DNA from: Streptomyces sp. RKND-216
Lineage (GTDB): Bacteria > Actinomycetota > Actinomycetes > Streptomycetales > Streptomycetaceae
DNA: 64,000 bases
Reading direction: 5' to 3'
Assembly: GCF_004795255.1 (NCBI RefSeq)
Contig: NZ_SSBQ01000002.1
Span: 4,370,001 to 4,434,000 of the forward strand
Below, piece by piece: positions 40,544-50,588 of this stretch (the first letter of the stretch is position 1; every line of letters starts with the position of its first letter). The position numbers and the translations under genes are program-made. The notes under the pieces are model-generated. The model did no database searches. It had not been told where the DNA came from and was given only the letters and a program-made list of their open reading frames with translations.

Positions 40544-41428
40544 GTGCCGAACGACGAGAAGCCCTTCGAGGGCGGGCCATCCCTGGCGACCCAGCTGATG
40601 CAGGAACTCGTCGCCTCCGGCGTCGAGCTCTACGGCCGGCTCACCTCCGACGACGGTGCCGTGGACGACTTCGGGTTCGACCCCGGCCTCGTCGACGACG
40701 CACTGATGCCTGCCCTGCGGCCCCTGTACGAGAAGTACTTCCGCGTCGAGGTGCAGGGCCTGGAGCACGTCCCGGCCGACGGCTCGGCGCTGGTGGTGGC
40801 CAACCACTCCGGCACCCTCCCGCTGGACGCGCTGATGCTCCAGCTCTGCCTGCGCGACCATCACCCGGACCACCCCCGCCTGCGGATGCTCGCCGCCGAT
40901 CTCGCCTTCCAACTCCCCGTGGTCCGCGACCTGGCGCGCAAGCTGGGACATGTGCCTGCCTGTCCGGAGAACGCCGAACGCCTGCTCCTGGAGGGGGCGC
41001 TGGCCGGCGTCATGCCGGAGGGCTACGGCGGCCTGGGCAAGCCGTTCGACGAGCGCTACCGGCTCCAGCGCTTCGGCCGCGGCGGCTTCGCCGCGGTGGC
41101 GCTGCGCACCGGGCGGCCGATGGTGCCCTGCTCGATCGTGGGCGCCGAGGAGATCTATCCGATGATCGGCGAGTCCCGCACCCTCGCCCGGATGCTGAAG
41201 CTGCCGTACTTCCCGATCACCCCCACCTTTCCGCTGCTGGGCGTCCTCGGGCTGGTCCCGCTGCCGACGAAGTGGACCATCCGCTTCGACCCGCCCGTCC
41301 ACACGGACACCTTCCCGCCCGGCGCGGCGGACGACGCGCTGGTGGTGGGCAAGCTCGCAGGCGAGGTCAAGGACACCATCCAGCACCGGCTCAACGAGAT
41401 GGTGCGGCAGCGCGACTCGCTGTTCTGA
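40544..41428 (+). CDS. Lysophospholipid acyltransferase family protein
   Basis: The 294-residue protein is a PlsC-like acyltransferase. It has the acceptor-site motif in VVANHSGTLPLDALM (His with a downstream Asp at non-standard spacing), VPACPENAERLLLEG, the substrate motif PEGYGGLGKPFDERYRLQRFGRGGFA and MVPCSIVGAEEIYP. It would move an acyl group to a lysophospholipid or similar acceptor at the membrane. The GTG at 40544 has GGAG nine bases upstream. It is transcribed opposite to both the protease and the inhibitor gene that flank it, as though inserted between them. Confidence 0.88.
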   Translation: MPNDEKPFEGGPSLATQLMQELVASGVELYGRLTSDDGAVDDFGFDPGLVDDALMPALRPLYEKYFRVEVQGLEHVPADGSALVVANHSGTLPLDALMLQLCLRDHHPDHPRLRMLAADLAFQLPVVRDLARKLGHVPACPENAERLLLEGALAGVMPEGYGGLGKPFDERYRLQRFGRGGFAAVALRTGRPMVPCSIVGAEEIYPMIGESRTLARMLKLPYFPITPTFPLLGVLGLVPLPTKWTIRFDPPVHTDTFPPGAADDALVVGKLAGEVKDTIQHRLNEMVRQRDSLF

Positions 41429-41450
41429 CCGCACCCGCCGCAGCTCCGCC

Positions 41451-41470
41451 TCCCCTCCCCTCCCCTCCCC
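41451..41470. repeat. (TCCCC)x4 pentanucleotide repeat; G-quadruplex motif on the minus strand
   Basis: Four exact TCCCC units form a polypyrimidine tract. The minus strand reads (GGGGA)x4, four runs of four G. A purine-rich GGAGAGGCGGGAGGGGAGGA follows at 41481-41500 and could fold back on it. It lies between the 3' ends of the acyltransferase and M4 genes, where a terminator is expected. Confidence 0.85.
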
Positions 41471-41563
41471 TCTCGTCGCGGGAGAGGCGGGAGGGGAGGA
41501 GTGGGAGAGGCCGGACGGGAGTCCCCGGGACGGCCCGCCCTGCGGCCGCACAGGCCGCCACGG

Positions 41564-42646
41564 TCAGCCGGAGACCGGCACGCCCACGTCCGTCCACGCC
41601 TGGGACAGCGCCTTGGTGACCTCGCCCGGCCCGTGCTGCTCCCGGGCGGCGGCCAGGGTCGCCGCCGCGAAGTCCGCGAAGTCGGCGTCCGGGCTGAGCG
41701 AACCGGACGTCAGCGTGTCGTACCAGACCTGCCCCGCCCGCTCCCACGCCCGGCCGCCGAGCGTCACAGCGAACCGCTGGAACGCCCGGTTGGGGATGCC
41801 GGAGTTGATGTGCACGCCGCCGTTGTCGTCGGTGGTCTGCACGAAGTCGTCCATGTGGCCCGGCTGCGGGTCCTTGCCCAGCAATTCGTCGTCGTACGCC
41901 GTCCCCGGCTCCTTCATCGACCGCAGCGCCCGGCCCTGCACCCGGTCGGTGAACAGCTCCGCGCCGATCAGCCAGTCCGCGTCCTCCGCGCTCTCCTCAC
42001 GCTCGAACTGCTTGATGAGCGCACCGAAGACGTCGGACACCGACTCGTTCAGCGCCCCCGACTGGCCGCTGTAGTGCAGGTTGGCGGTGTACTGCGTCAC
42101 CCCGTGCGTCAACTCGTGCCCGATGACGTCCACCGCGAGGGTGAAATCGCGGAAGACCTCGCCGTCGCCGTCCCCGAACACCATCCGTCCGCCGTCCCAG
42201 AACGCGTTGGCGTACTGCTCGCCGTAGTGCACGGTCGCGTCCAGCGGCAGGCCCGAACCGTCGATCGAGTCCCGCCCGTAGGCGCTGAGGTACAGCGCGA
42301 AGGTGGCGCCCAGCGCGGCGTAGGCGCGGTTGGCCGAGGCGTCCCGCACCGGGCCGTCGCCCTCGGACCGCACCCGCCGACCGGGCAGTTCCTCGCGGTT
42401 CTGCGCGTCGTACACGGCGCGGCGCGGCGCGGGCTCGGCCGCCGGGCGCGGCGGCAGCGGCTGGGCGGCAGTGGCCCGCGCGACCAGGTGGCGGCGGGTG
42501 CGCTGTGCGGCGTCCCGCTCCAGCGTGCGGCGCGCGGGCGCGGCGAGCACCGGGTCGTCCGACCGGGCGAGCCGGTCCAGAAGGTGGGGCGGCACGATGC
42601 CGCAGCGGGGAGGAAGCGGCGGGTGAACGTCCGTGTGAGGGTCCAT
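41564..42646 (-). CDS. Protealysin-like M4 family metallopeptidase
   Basis: The 360-residue zinc protease has the thermolysin motif HELTH at residues 177-181 with the third ligand Glu201 in ALNESVSD, and a later DNGGVHINSGIPNRAF carrying the catalytic His. There is no secretion signal; the short propeptide contains CGIVPPHLLDRLA, like the protealysin propeptide rather than the long thermolysin FTP-PepSY prosegment. This points to an intracellular or leaked enzyme controlled by an emfourin, and an emfourin-like gene lies 1.3 kb away. The ATG at 42646 was chosen over a TTG nine bases upstream. It is divergent from the leuA leader. Confidence 0.93.
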   Translation of the reverse strand: MDPHTDVHPPLPPRCGIVPPHLLDRLARSDDPVLAAPARRTLERDAAQRTRRHLVARATAAQPLPPRPAAEPAPRRAVYDAQNREELPGRRVRSEGDGPVRDASANRAYAALGATFALYLSAYGRDSIDGSGLPLDATVHYGEQYANAFWDGGRMVFGDGDGEVFRDFTLAVDVIGHELTHGVTQYTANLHYSGQSGALNESVSDVFGALIKQFEREESAEDADWLIGAELFTDRVQGRALRSMKEPGTAYDDELLGKDPQPGHMDDFVQTTDDNGGVHINSGIPNRAFQRFAVTLGGRAWERAGQVWYDTLTSGSLSPDADFADFAAATLAAAREQHGPGEVTKALSQAWTDVGVPVSG

Positions 42647-42785
42647 GTCCAGCAATGTGGCATTCGGTCACGGGATTGTCACCGACTGCTGTCATGATTC
42701 GCGAGAAGGAGTTGCGCCGCCCGCGCGCCGCCCCGGTGGCGGTCCGCATGGTGATACGCCCCCGGCGGACCGGCCGGGGGTCCGC

Positions 42786-42791
42786 TAACGT
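42786..42791 (+). promoter_or_regulatory. Candidate -10 (TAACGT) of the leuA leader transcript
   Basis: TAACGT ends ten bases before the leader ATG at 42801, so this leader is probably also leaderless or nearly so. No strong -35 match is visible. Confidence 0.35.
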
Positions 42792-42800
42792 GGCGCCATC

Positions 42801-42848
42801 ATGCGTTGCGGGCTGCTTCTCCTTAGCTGCCGCGGCGAGGGTTCGTAA
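42801..42848 (+). CDS. leuA leader peptide with four leucine codons
   Basis: Fifteen codons encode MRCGLLLLSCRGEGS, with CTG CTT CTC CTT at 42813-42824 and TAA at 42846. A leucine-codon leader before leuA is known in Streptomyces and other actinobacteria. Between it and leuA I see GC-rich complementary segments (GCCGCGG with CCGCGG) but no U-tailed terminator, so control may act on translation of leuA or through Rho rather than intrinsic termination. Confidence 0.8.
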   Translation: MRCGLLLLSCRGEGS

Positions 42849-42911
42849 GTCTTCACGGCCGACCCCCTCCCCGCGGAGTCCGGTGCTGCCACCGTCGGTC
42901 CCGAAGCCTGA

Positions 42912-44723
<1,812 letters not shown>

Positions 44724-44774
44724 GGCGGCCCGCCCCGCTGCCGTTCCGCCGTGTCGCAGGCCAAAGTGGCCGAG

Positions 44775-44809
44775 CGTCCCGCCCGCCGGGCCCACCGGCG
44801 GGCGGGACG
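44775..44809. terminator. Bidirectional terminator after leuA
   Basis: A perfect 15-bp stem (CGTCCCGCCCGCCGG and its complement) with a 5-nt loop GCCCA. It lies between the convergent leuA and stress-protein genes, 51 bases after the leuA stop and 16 before the other stop. Confidence 0.8.
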
Positions 44810-44825
44810 GACGCACGCGCCCCGG

Positions 44826-45317
44826 TCAAGCGGCGCCGGAGAGGCCCTCGCGCTGGAGGATGCCCCGCGCTTCCTCCACCCGGCCGCCGCGGGCGATCAC
44901 GTCGTAGCGGGACGCTGCCAGGGAGCGCGTCGAGGAGAAGTCCCGGCGGCCACCGGTCGCGGCGTGCCCGACGAAGCCGAAGACCGCGCCCCACAGGGCG
45001 CCGATCAGCAGGCCGCCGATGATCAGCCCGAGCCACGTCGGCCCCGGAGTGAACAGGCCCACCAGCAGGCCGATGAACAGGCCGAACCAGGCACCGGTCG
45101 CCGCGCCGGCCCCGGCCGCGCGCCCCTTGGTGAGCCGTCCGGTCACGTGCTCGACCAGCCGCAGGTCCGACCCCACGATGTCGATGTGCTCGACCGGAAA
45201 GTGCGCGTCCGACAGTGTGTCGACGGCGGTCTGCGCCTTCTCGTACGAGTCGTAGCTCGCCACGGTGTTCCAGGCGTCGCTGACCGGGTTTCTGGGTTGA
45301 GGATCGATGGTGGACAT
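44826..45317 (-). CDS. General stress protein 17M-like membrane protein (YflT/DUF1269-type)
   Basis: The 163-residue protein begins with a general-stress-protein domain (TVASYDSYEKAQTAVDTLSD, then VEHIDIVGSDLRLVEHVTGRL) followed by a Gly/Ala-rich double membrane hairpin (AAGAGAATGAWFGLFIGLLVGLF and LGLIIGGLLIGALWGAVFGF) and a short C-terminal strand (RYDVIARGG). Relatives are induced by stress through alternative sigma factors; role unknown. The ATG at 45317 follows GGAGG. Confidence 0.82.
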   Translation of the reverse strand: MSTIDPQPRNPVSDAWNTVASYDSYEKAQTAVDTLSDAHFPVEHIDIVGSDLRLVEHVTGRLTKGRAAGAGAATGAWFGLFIGLLVGLFTPGPTWLGLIIGGLLIGALWGAVFGFVGHAATGGRRDFSSTRSLAASRYDVIARGGRVEEARGILQREGLSGAA

Positions 45318-45428
45318 GCCGGGACCTCCCTCCGGAACGTCTGCGGGCCCACGGGTAACCCGGTCCCGCCGCTCCATGCCGGGAGGTTCCCCCGGCCCGG
45401 CCGCCGCCCAGCCCGGGCCCTGTCCGGG

Positions 45429-45638
45429 TCAGCCCCGGTATCGCGGCGGGTGGAGCGCACCCACCTCCCGCACCGTCCGCGCCGAGCGGCGCGCCTCCCG
45501 GATGTCCGCCAGCCCCTTGCTCTCCGGCCGGAAGCCGTGCCCCAGCCTGATGCGCCGCCGCTCCCGGCGCACGATGCGCCACAGCAGCCAGCCGAGGAGC
45601 ACCGCCGTCCCGCCCACCGCCACGATGAGAGTCGTCAT
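45429..45638 (-). CDS. Small single-pass membrane protein (69 aa)
   Basis: The 69-residue protein has one N-terminal transmembrane helix (TTLIVAVGGTAVLLGWLLW) and a strongly basic cytoplasmic tail (RIVRRERRRIRLGHGF, later REARRSARTVREV). The ATG at 45638 has GGAGG 11 bases upstream. No family recognised. It shares the strand with the stress protein gene (111-base gap), so they may be coregulated. Confidence 0.55.
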   Translation of the reverse strand: MTTLIVAVGGTAVLLGWLLWRIVRRERRRIRLGHGFRPESKGLADIREARRSARTVREVGALHPPRYRG

Positions 45639-45946
45639 ATCGGAAGCACCCTCCGTCCTGCCGGAAATGTCATGCTCACAGCATTCCCGCCCGGGCGTGC
45701 CGGCAAAAGGTCCGGTCGCCTCGGTCTGCGGGGAGGCCCCGGTGTCCGCCCCGCCGCTCCGCCGTTCACCCGCGTCACCCGACGGCCATCGAGAGGCGCA
45801 TTCCGCTTCGTGCAAGGCGTGCAGTCCCACGACGAGTTTCCGCGCGGCGAGCGCATTCCGCTCTGCGAAGGGGCTGACGGGGGTTCGGGACTGTGGTTAA
45901 CATCACTCGACCCGGCAGCGCTGCCGAAGTGTGATGGAGGTGCGTG
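45639..45946. other. 308-base gap between the small membrane protein and the TerB-like gene
   Basis: I see no gene here. A CTGACG (45874-45879) and TAACAT (45899-45904) pair, 19 bases apart, is a possible promoter for the TerB-like gene, with GGAGG at 45936-45940 as its ribosome binding site. Nothing else is recognisable. Confidence 0.4.
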
Positions 45947-46693
45947 GTGCGTTCCCGAGACCCGAGAGACCGTCCGGTGGCGGGCCCGCGCCTCGCGGGC
46001 CTCGCAGGTGTCCGCACCAGCTGGCGCACCCTCGACGACGGCGAGTTCTTCTGCACCGGCTGCGGCGGCGACCGCAGCTACCGGCTGCGCGCCGGACGCC
46101 GCCGCTTCGCCGTGCTCGGCATCCCGCTCGTGCCGCGCGGCGACGTGCCGCCGGTCGTCGAGTGCGCCGCCTGCCGCCGCCACGACGACACCCGGGCGCT
46201 GGACGACCCCACCACCAACCGGCTGGCCACCATGCTCCGGGAGGCCGTGCACTCCGTCGCGCTGTCCGTCCTGGCGGCCTCCGGTGCCGACTCGCGGGCC
46301 ACCCTGGAGGCGGCCGTGGAGGCCGTACGTGGCTCCGGCTACCCCGAGTGCGACGAGGACTCCCTGCTGGAGAGGCTGGCCGCGCTCTGCGCGGACCCGC
46401 TGTACGACCCGGCTGCCCACGAACCGGGCGGGCCGGAGTTGCCCGACGCCCTCGCCGCCGCCGACCACCACATGGCCGTGCACATCGAACTGTGCGAGGC
46501 GCTGGAACCCCTCGCTCCGCACCTCGCCGCAGCCGGCCGGGAGGCGCTGCTGCTCCAGGGCGCCGCCATCGCCCTCGCCGACGGCCCGTACGAACCCGCC
46601 GAACGCGACATGCTGGAATCCGTCGGCTGCGCCCTCGCGCTGCGTCCCGCGGACACCGAACGCCTGCTGGCCGCCGCCCGCACCCCCTCCTGA
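45947..46693 (+). CDS. TerB family tellurite-resistance-like protein with N-terminal zinc ribbon
   Basis: The 248-residue protein has a putative zinc ribbon near the N-terminus (CTGCGGDRSYR and CAACRRHDD knuckles) followed by an all-helical TerB-like domain (ATMLREAVHSVALSVLAASGADSRATLEAAVEAVR, later ADHHMAVHIELCEALEPLAPHLA and GREALLLQGAAIALADGPYEPAERDMLESVGCAL). The last segment, with Asp, Glu and spacing typical of TerB helices, supports the family. Such proteins bind metal and are linked to membrane stress. The GTG at 45947 fits GGAGG at six bases; a GTG at 45944 is the alternative. recO follows on the same strand. Confidence 0.8.
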   Translation: MRSRDPRDRPVAGPRLAGLAGVRTSWRTLDDGEFFCTGCGGDRSYRLRAGRRRFAVLGIPLVPRGDVPPVVECAACRRHDDTRALDDPTTNRLATMLREAVHSVALSVLAASGADSRATLEAAVEAVRGSGYPECDEDSLLERLAALCADPLYDPAAHEPGGPELPDALAAADHHMAVHIELCEALEPLAPHLAAAGREALLLQGAAIALADGPYEPAERDMLESVGCALALRPADTERLLAAARTPS

Positions 46694-46822
46694 CGGCCCG
46701 GCCTCCCGACAACGCGCAAGCTCGCGGTGCGGGACGGGCGCAGTTGGTGATCGCGGCGCACGAGTCCGGGCTGATCGCACCCGGCGACGCCGGGGGGACC
46801 GGCCGTACGGGAGAATGACCCC

Positions 46823-47581
46823 ATGAGCCTGTTCCGCGACGACGGCATCGTGCTGCGCACCCAGAAACTGGGCGAGGCGGACCGGATCATCACGCTGCTC
46901 ACGCGCGGTCACGGCCGGGTGCGGGCGGTGGCCCGCGGCGTACGCCGCACCAAGTCCAAGTTCGGCGCCCGGCTGGAGCCCTTCAGCCACGTCGACGTGC
47001 AGTTCTTCGCCCGCGGCAGCGACCTGGTCGGCCGCGGGCTGCCGCTGTGCACGCAGACCGAGACCATCGCGCCGTACGGCAGCGGCATCGTCGGCGACTA
47101 CGACCGCTACACCGCCGGCACCGCGATGCTGGAGACCGCGGAACGCTTCACCGACCACGAGGGCGAACCGGCCGTGCAGCAGTACCTGTTGCTCGTCGGC
47201 GGCCTGCGCACGCTGGCAGGTGGCGAGCACGCCCCGGGCCTGGTGCTGGACGCCTTCCTGCTCCGCTCCCTCGCCGTGAACGGCTACGCGCCCAGCTTCG
47301 ACGACTGCGCCAAGTGCGGCATCCACGGGCCCAACCGGTTCTTCTCCGTCGCGGCGGGCGGCACGGTGTGCGGCGACTGCCGGGTGCCCGGGAGCGTCGT
47401 GCCGTCCCCGGAAGCCGTACGGCTGCTGGGGGCCCTGCTGACCGGAGACTGGCCGGCCGCGGACGCCGCCGAGCCCCGGCACGTCCGCGAAGGCAACGGG
47501 CTGGTCTCCGCCTACCTGCACTGGCACCTGGAGCGCGGCCTGCGCTCCCTGCGCTACGTGCGGAACGGCGGCCCGGCGTAG
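46823..47581 (+). CDS. recO: DNA repair protein RecO
   Basis: The 252-residue recombination mediator loads RecA with RecR onto SSB-coated DNA. It has the N-terminal OB fold (LFRDDGIVLRTQKLGEADRIITLLT, then GRVRAVARGVRRTKSKFGARLEPFSHVDV) and a zinc finger of four cysteines (CAKCGIHGPNRFFSVAAGG and VCGDCR). The ATG at 46823 begins the conserved start. uppS follows 67 bases later, the usual actinobacterial neighbour. Confidence 0.95.
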   Translation: MSLFRDDGIVLRTQKLGEADRIITLLTRGHGRVRAVARGVRRTKSKFGARLEPFSHVDVQFFARGSDLVGRGLPLCTQTETIAPYGSGIVGDYDRYTAGTAMLETAERFTDHEGEPAVQQYLLLVGGLRTLAGGEHAPGLVLDAFLLRSLAVNGYAPSFDDCAKCGIHGPNRFFSVAAGGTVCGDCRVPGSVVPSPEAVRLLGALLTGDWPAADAAEPRHVREGNGLVSAYLHWHLERGLRSLRYVRNGGPA

Positions 47582-47648
47582 GGGTCTCTCGGGGTGGACT
47601 AGGCTCCCGGGGAGAAGTCCTCGCACGATCCGATGGAGCTGAGACCCC

Positions 47649-48485
47649 ATGGCCCGTCGCGGAATGCTGTCCCGGCAGCGTCGCGGATCAGCCGCCTACG
47701 CCCTCCCCGAGCCGCACCCGTCCGGAGCCCGTCCCCCGCTGATCCCGGCCGAGCTGGTCCCGAACCACGTCGCGGTCGTGATGGACGGCAACGGCCGGTG
47801 GGCGAAGGAGCGCGGCCTACCGCGCACCGAGGGCCACAAGGTCGGCGAGGGCGTCGTGCTGGACGTGCTCAAGGGCTGCCTGGAGCTGGGGGTCAGGAAC
47901 CTCTCGCTGTACGCCTTCTCCACCGAGAACTGGAAGCGCTCGCCCGAAGAGGTCCGCTTCCTGATGAACTTCAACCGGGACGTCATCCGCCGCCGCCGCG
48001 ACGAGATGGACGCCCTCGGCATCCGCATCCGCTGGGTGGGCCGGATGCCGAAGCTGTGGAAGTCCGTCGTCCAGGAGCTCCAGGTCGCGCAGGAGCAGAC
48101 GAAGCACAACGACGCGATGACGCTGTACTTCTGCGTCAACTACGGCGGCCGTGCGGAGATCGCCGACGCCGCAAGGGCGATCGCGGCCGACGTGGCCGCG
48201 GGACGCCTGGACCCGGACAAGGTCGGCGAGAAGACGTTCGCGAAGTACCTCTACTACCGGGACATGCCCGACGTCGACCTCTTCCTGCGCCCCTCCGGGG
48301 AACAGCGGACCTCCAACTACCTGATATGGCAGAGCGCCTACGCGGAGATGGTCTTCCAGGACGTCCTCTGGCCGGACTTCGACCGCCGGAATCTGTGGGA
48401 CGCATGCCTGGAGTACGCCCGCCGCGACCGCCGTTTCGGCGGGGCCCGGCCCAACGAGGTGTCCACCACCCCGCAGCAGGGCTGA
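47649..48485 (+). CDS. uppS: Isoprenyl transferase (cis-prenyltransferase, UppS-type)
   Basis: The 278-residue enzyme extends isoprenyl diphosphate with isopentenyl diphosphate to make the lipid carrier for wall polymers. Family motifs: [21 protein letters not shown] with catalytic Asp and Asn, [48 protein letters not shown] and [17 protein letters not shown]. The exact chain length cannot be read. The ATG at 47649 follows GGAG. It precedes a decayed aldo/keto reductase gene on the other strand. Confidence 0.95.
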   Translation: MARRGMLSRQRRGSAAYALPEPHPSGARPPLIPAELVPNHVAVVMDGNGRWAKERGLPRTEGHKVGEGVVLDVLKGCLELGVRNLSLYAFSTENWKRSPEEVRFLMNFNRDVIRRRRDEMDALGIRIRWVGRMPKLWKSVVQELQVAQEQTKHNDAMTLYFCVNYGGRAEIADAARAIAADVAAGRLDPDKVGEKTFAKYLYYRDMPDVDLFLRPSGEQRTSNYLIWQSAYAEMVFQDVLWPDFDRRNLWDACLEYARRDRRFGGARPNEVSTTPQQG

Positions 48486-48517
48486 ACCCGCCGCCTCCGG
48501 CCGGGTCCCGTAGCGGA

Positions 48518-49016
48518 TCAGGGGGGCCCGCCGGGCGGCGGGACGGGTGCCGCCAGCGCGTCCACCTCGGCCTCGGACAGCCGCAGCTGGAGAGCCGCCA
48601 GGTCCTCCTCCCAACCCTGCGGGGCCGTGGTCGCCGGCAGCGGCAGGGTCACCGGGGACCGCCGCAGCAGCCAGGCCAGCGCGACCTGGGCGGGGGACGC
48701 CTCGTGCCGTCGGCCTGCCAGGAGCCGCCTCCGAGCGCCCGTCGTCCGCCCTTGGTGGAGACCGCCACGTGGTCCCGGTACGGGGTGAGCGCCTCGGAGA
48801 TCAGCGTCTCGCTGATCTCCGGCCCGTAGCAGTCGGCGGTGTCGACCAGCTGCACACCGGTCTCGACGGCGCGGCGCGCCACTGCTCGCACCGCGTCCGG
48901 ATCGGCGGGCCGTAGGTGCCCGGGCCGGTCAGCCACGCTCCGCCGAAACCGAGTCGCCGCACCTCCAGGTCCGGGCCGATGCGGACGGTGCCGACCGCGG
49001 ACCAGTCCGTCGTCAT
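48518..49016 (-). pseudogene. Aldo/keto reductase, decayed by frameshifts and an internal deletion
   Basis: The pieces of one AKR gene are in three frames. First comes MTTDWSAVGTVRIGPDLEV through RRLGFGGAWLTGPGTYGPP from ATG 49016. Next is DPDAVRAVARRAVETGVQLV, DTADCYGPEISETLISEAL and HVAVSTKGG with the catalytic Tyr of GVQLVDTADCYG. After a jump near 48703 comes ASPAQVALAWLLRRSPVTLP to the end at TGA 48518. About 100 residues between STKGG and AQVALAWLL are missing, which removes the catalytic Lys/His and NADPH region. Unlike the MFS pseudogene this cannot be a base error; the gene is dead. Both junctions lie in GC-rich runs. Confidence 0.88.
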
Positions 49017-49098
49017 CGTTCTGCTCCTCGCGATCCGCGCCGCCGGCCCGGAGCGGCACGTTCCGCCCGACACTTCCAGAGTGGTCGCGCGGCGGAGC

Positions 49099-49130
49099 GG
49101 CCCCGCACCCGGCACGCCGGGTGCGGGGCC
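49099..49130. terminator. Hairpin between zur and the AKR pseudogene
   Basis: A perfect 14-bp stem (GGCCCCGCACCCGG and its complement) with loop CACG lies about 80 bases past the zur stop on the minus strand. It probably ends the zur transcript. Confidence 0.65.
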
Positions 49131-49210
49131 GGTGTCACTCCTTCACCCGGCCGGGCGGGGAGTCGGAAACCCGGGAGCCGCGCGGGCGGGGAGGCGCGGG
49201 AGGCCGGGTG

Positions 49211-49621
49211 TCAGTCCTTCGCGCAGTCGCCGCAGGTGCCGAAGATCTCGACGGTGTGGCCGACGTCCACGAAGCCGTGTTCGGCGGCGACGGATTCGGC
49301 CCACCGCTCGACGGCCGGGCCCTCGACCTCGACGGCCTTGCCGCAGTGCCGGCACACCAGGTGATGGTGGTGGTCGTCGCTGTGGCAGCGGCGGTAGACG
49401 GCTTCGCCCTCGGCGGTGCGCAGCACATCGACCTCGCCGGCGTCGGCGAGGGACTGGAGCGTCCGGTAGACGGTGGTCAGCCCCACGGAGTCGCCGCGGT
49501 GCTTGAGCATGTCGTGCAGCTCCTGTGCGCTGCGGAACTCCTCGACCTCCGCCAGCGCGGCCGCCACGGCTGCGCGCTGCCGGGTCGACCGTCCGCGGAC
49601 GGGGGGACCTGCGGTCGCCAC
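49211..49621 (-). CDS. zur: Zinc uptake regulator Zur (Fur family)
   Basis: The 136-residue Fur-type repressor binds Zn2+ and shuts off zinc import. A winged-helix DNA-binding domain (AAVAAALAEVEEFRSAQELHD, then GLTTVYRTLQSLADAGEV) is followed by a metal-sensing region with the His-rich HSDDHHHHLVCRHCG and the structural site CRHC plus CGDC. The GTG at 49621 is preferred because GGAGG lies a few bases upstream; a GTG at 49636 would add five residues and lies before that site. The gene follows znuB on the same strand (82-base gap). With two Zur boxes at znuA it makes a complete feedback module. Confidence 0.94.
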   Translation of the reverse strand: MATAGPPVRGRSTRQRAAVAAALAEVEEFRSAQELHDMLKHRGDSVGLTTVYRTLQSLADAGEVDVLRTAEGEAVYRRCHSDDHHHHLVCRHCGKAVEVEGPAVERWAESVAAEHGFVDVGHTVEIFGTCGDCAKD

Positions 49622-49703
49622 CGTTGCCTCCTCCACTCGTCGAGCTGCCGTGCGGGTCGGCTCGCCATTGTGCCAGGTGGCTGCGACCGGCCCGCGCAGC
49701 GAG

Positions 49704-50588
49704 CTAGCGGACGCCTGCCGTGGCGTGCTCTCCCTCCAGGGTGCCCGACGGCTCCCCCTCGGTTGCCCGCGCCCCCCGCCGGCGGGCCAGGGGCACCGCG
49801 GCCACCGAGGTCAGGCCGAACAGCGCGATGGCCAGCAGCACGGTGCCGGCCCCCGCGGGGACGGCCGCGTAGTAGGAGGTCACCGTGCCGGACAGGGTGA
49901 CCAGCACACCGAAGCCGACGGCCAGCGCCAGCGTCACCGCGAAGCCGCGGGTGAGCTGCTGCGCGGCCACAACGGGCACCACCATCAGCGCGCTGACCAG
50001 GAGCAGCCCGACCACCTGCATGGCCACGGTGACGGTCACCGCGGCGGTGACCGCGAGCAGCAGGTTCAGCCACCGCACGGGCAGCCCGGTCACCTTGGCG
50101 AATTCCTCGTCCTGGCACACGGCGAACAGTTGCCGCCGCAGGCCGAACGCGACGAAGACGACCAGCACGGCCAGGACGGTGATGGTGACCAGATCGGATT
50201 CCGAGACCGTGGTGATGGAGCCGAAGAGGTAGGTGTTCAGGCTGGCGTTGGACTCGCCCGGCGTCAGGTTGATCAGCATGATGCCGCCGGAGATACCGCC
50301 GTAGAACAGCAGGGCGAGCGCCACGTCGCCGCGCGTTCGGCCGTAGGAGCGGATGAGCTCCATGCCGACCGAGCCCAGCGCGGCGACCACCACGGCCGTC
50401 CACACCGGGCTGGTGGAGAGCAGGAAGCCGAGCGCGACGCCGGTGAGGGCGACGTGGCCGATGCCGTCGCCCATGATCGCCTGACGGCGCTGCACCAGGT
50501 AGATGCCGACGGCCGGGGCGGTGAGGCCGACGAGCAGGGCGGCGAGCAGCGCCCGCTGCATGAAGTCGTAGGAGAGCATCTCGGTCAT
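49704..50588 (-). CDS. znuB: Zinc ABC transporter permease
   Basis: The 294-residue integral membrane permease has eight or more hydrophobic segments and family motifs of ABC-3 metal permeases: YLVQRRQAIMGDGIGHVALTGVALGF, RTRGDVALALLFYGGISGGI, FAVCQDEEFAKVTGLPVRWLN and AMQVVGLLLVSALMVVPVVAA. The ATG at 50588 overlaps the znuC stop (ATGA). The hydrophilic C-terminal tail of about 30 residues is longer than usual. It forms the import channel with ZnuC and ZnuA. Confidence 0.94.
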   Translation of the reverse strand: MTEMLSYDFMQRALLAALLVGLTAPAVGIYLVQRRQAIMGDGIGHVALTGVALGFLLSTSPVWTAVVVAALGSVGMELIRSYGRTRGDVALALLFYGGISGGIMLINLTPGESNASLNTYLFGSITTVSESDLVTITVLAVLVVFVAFGLRRQLFAVCQDEEFAKVTGLPVRWLNLLLAVTAAVTVTVAMQVVGLLLVSALMVVPVVAAQQLTRGFAVTLALAVGFGVLVTLSGTVTSYYAAVPAGAGTVLLAIALFGLTSVAAVPLARRRGARATEGEPSGTLEGEHATAGVR

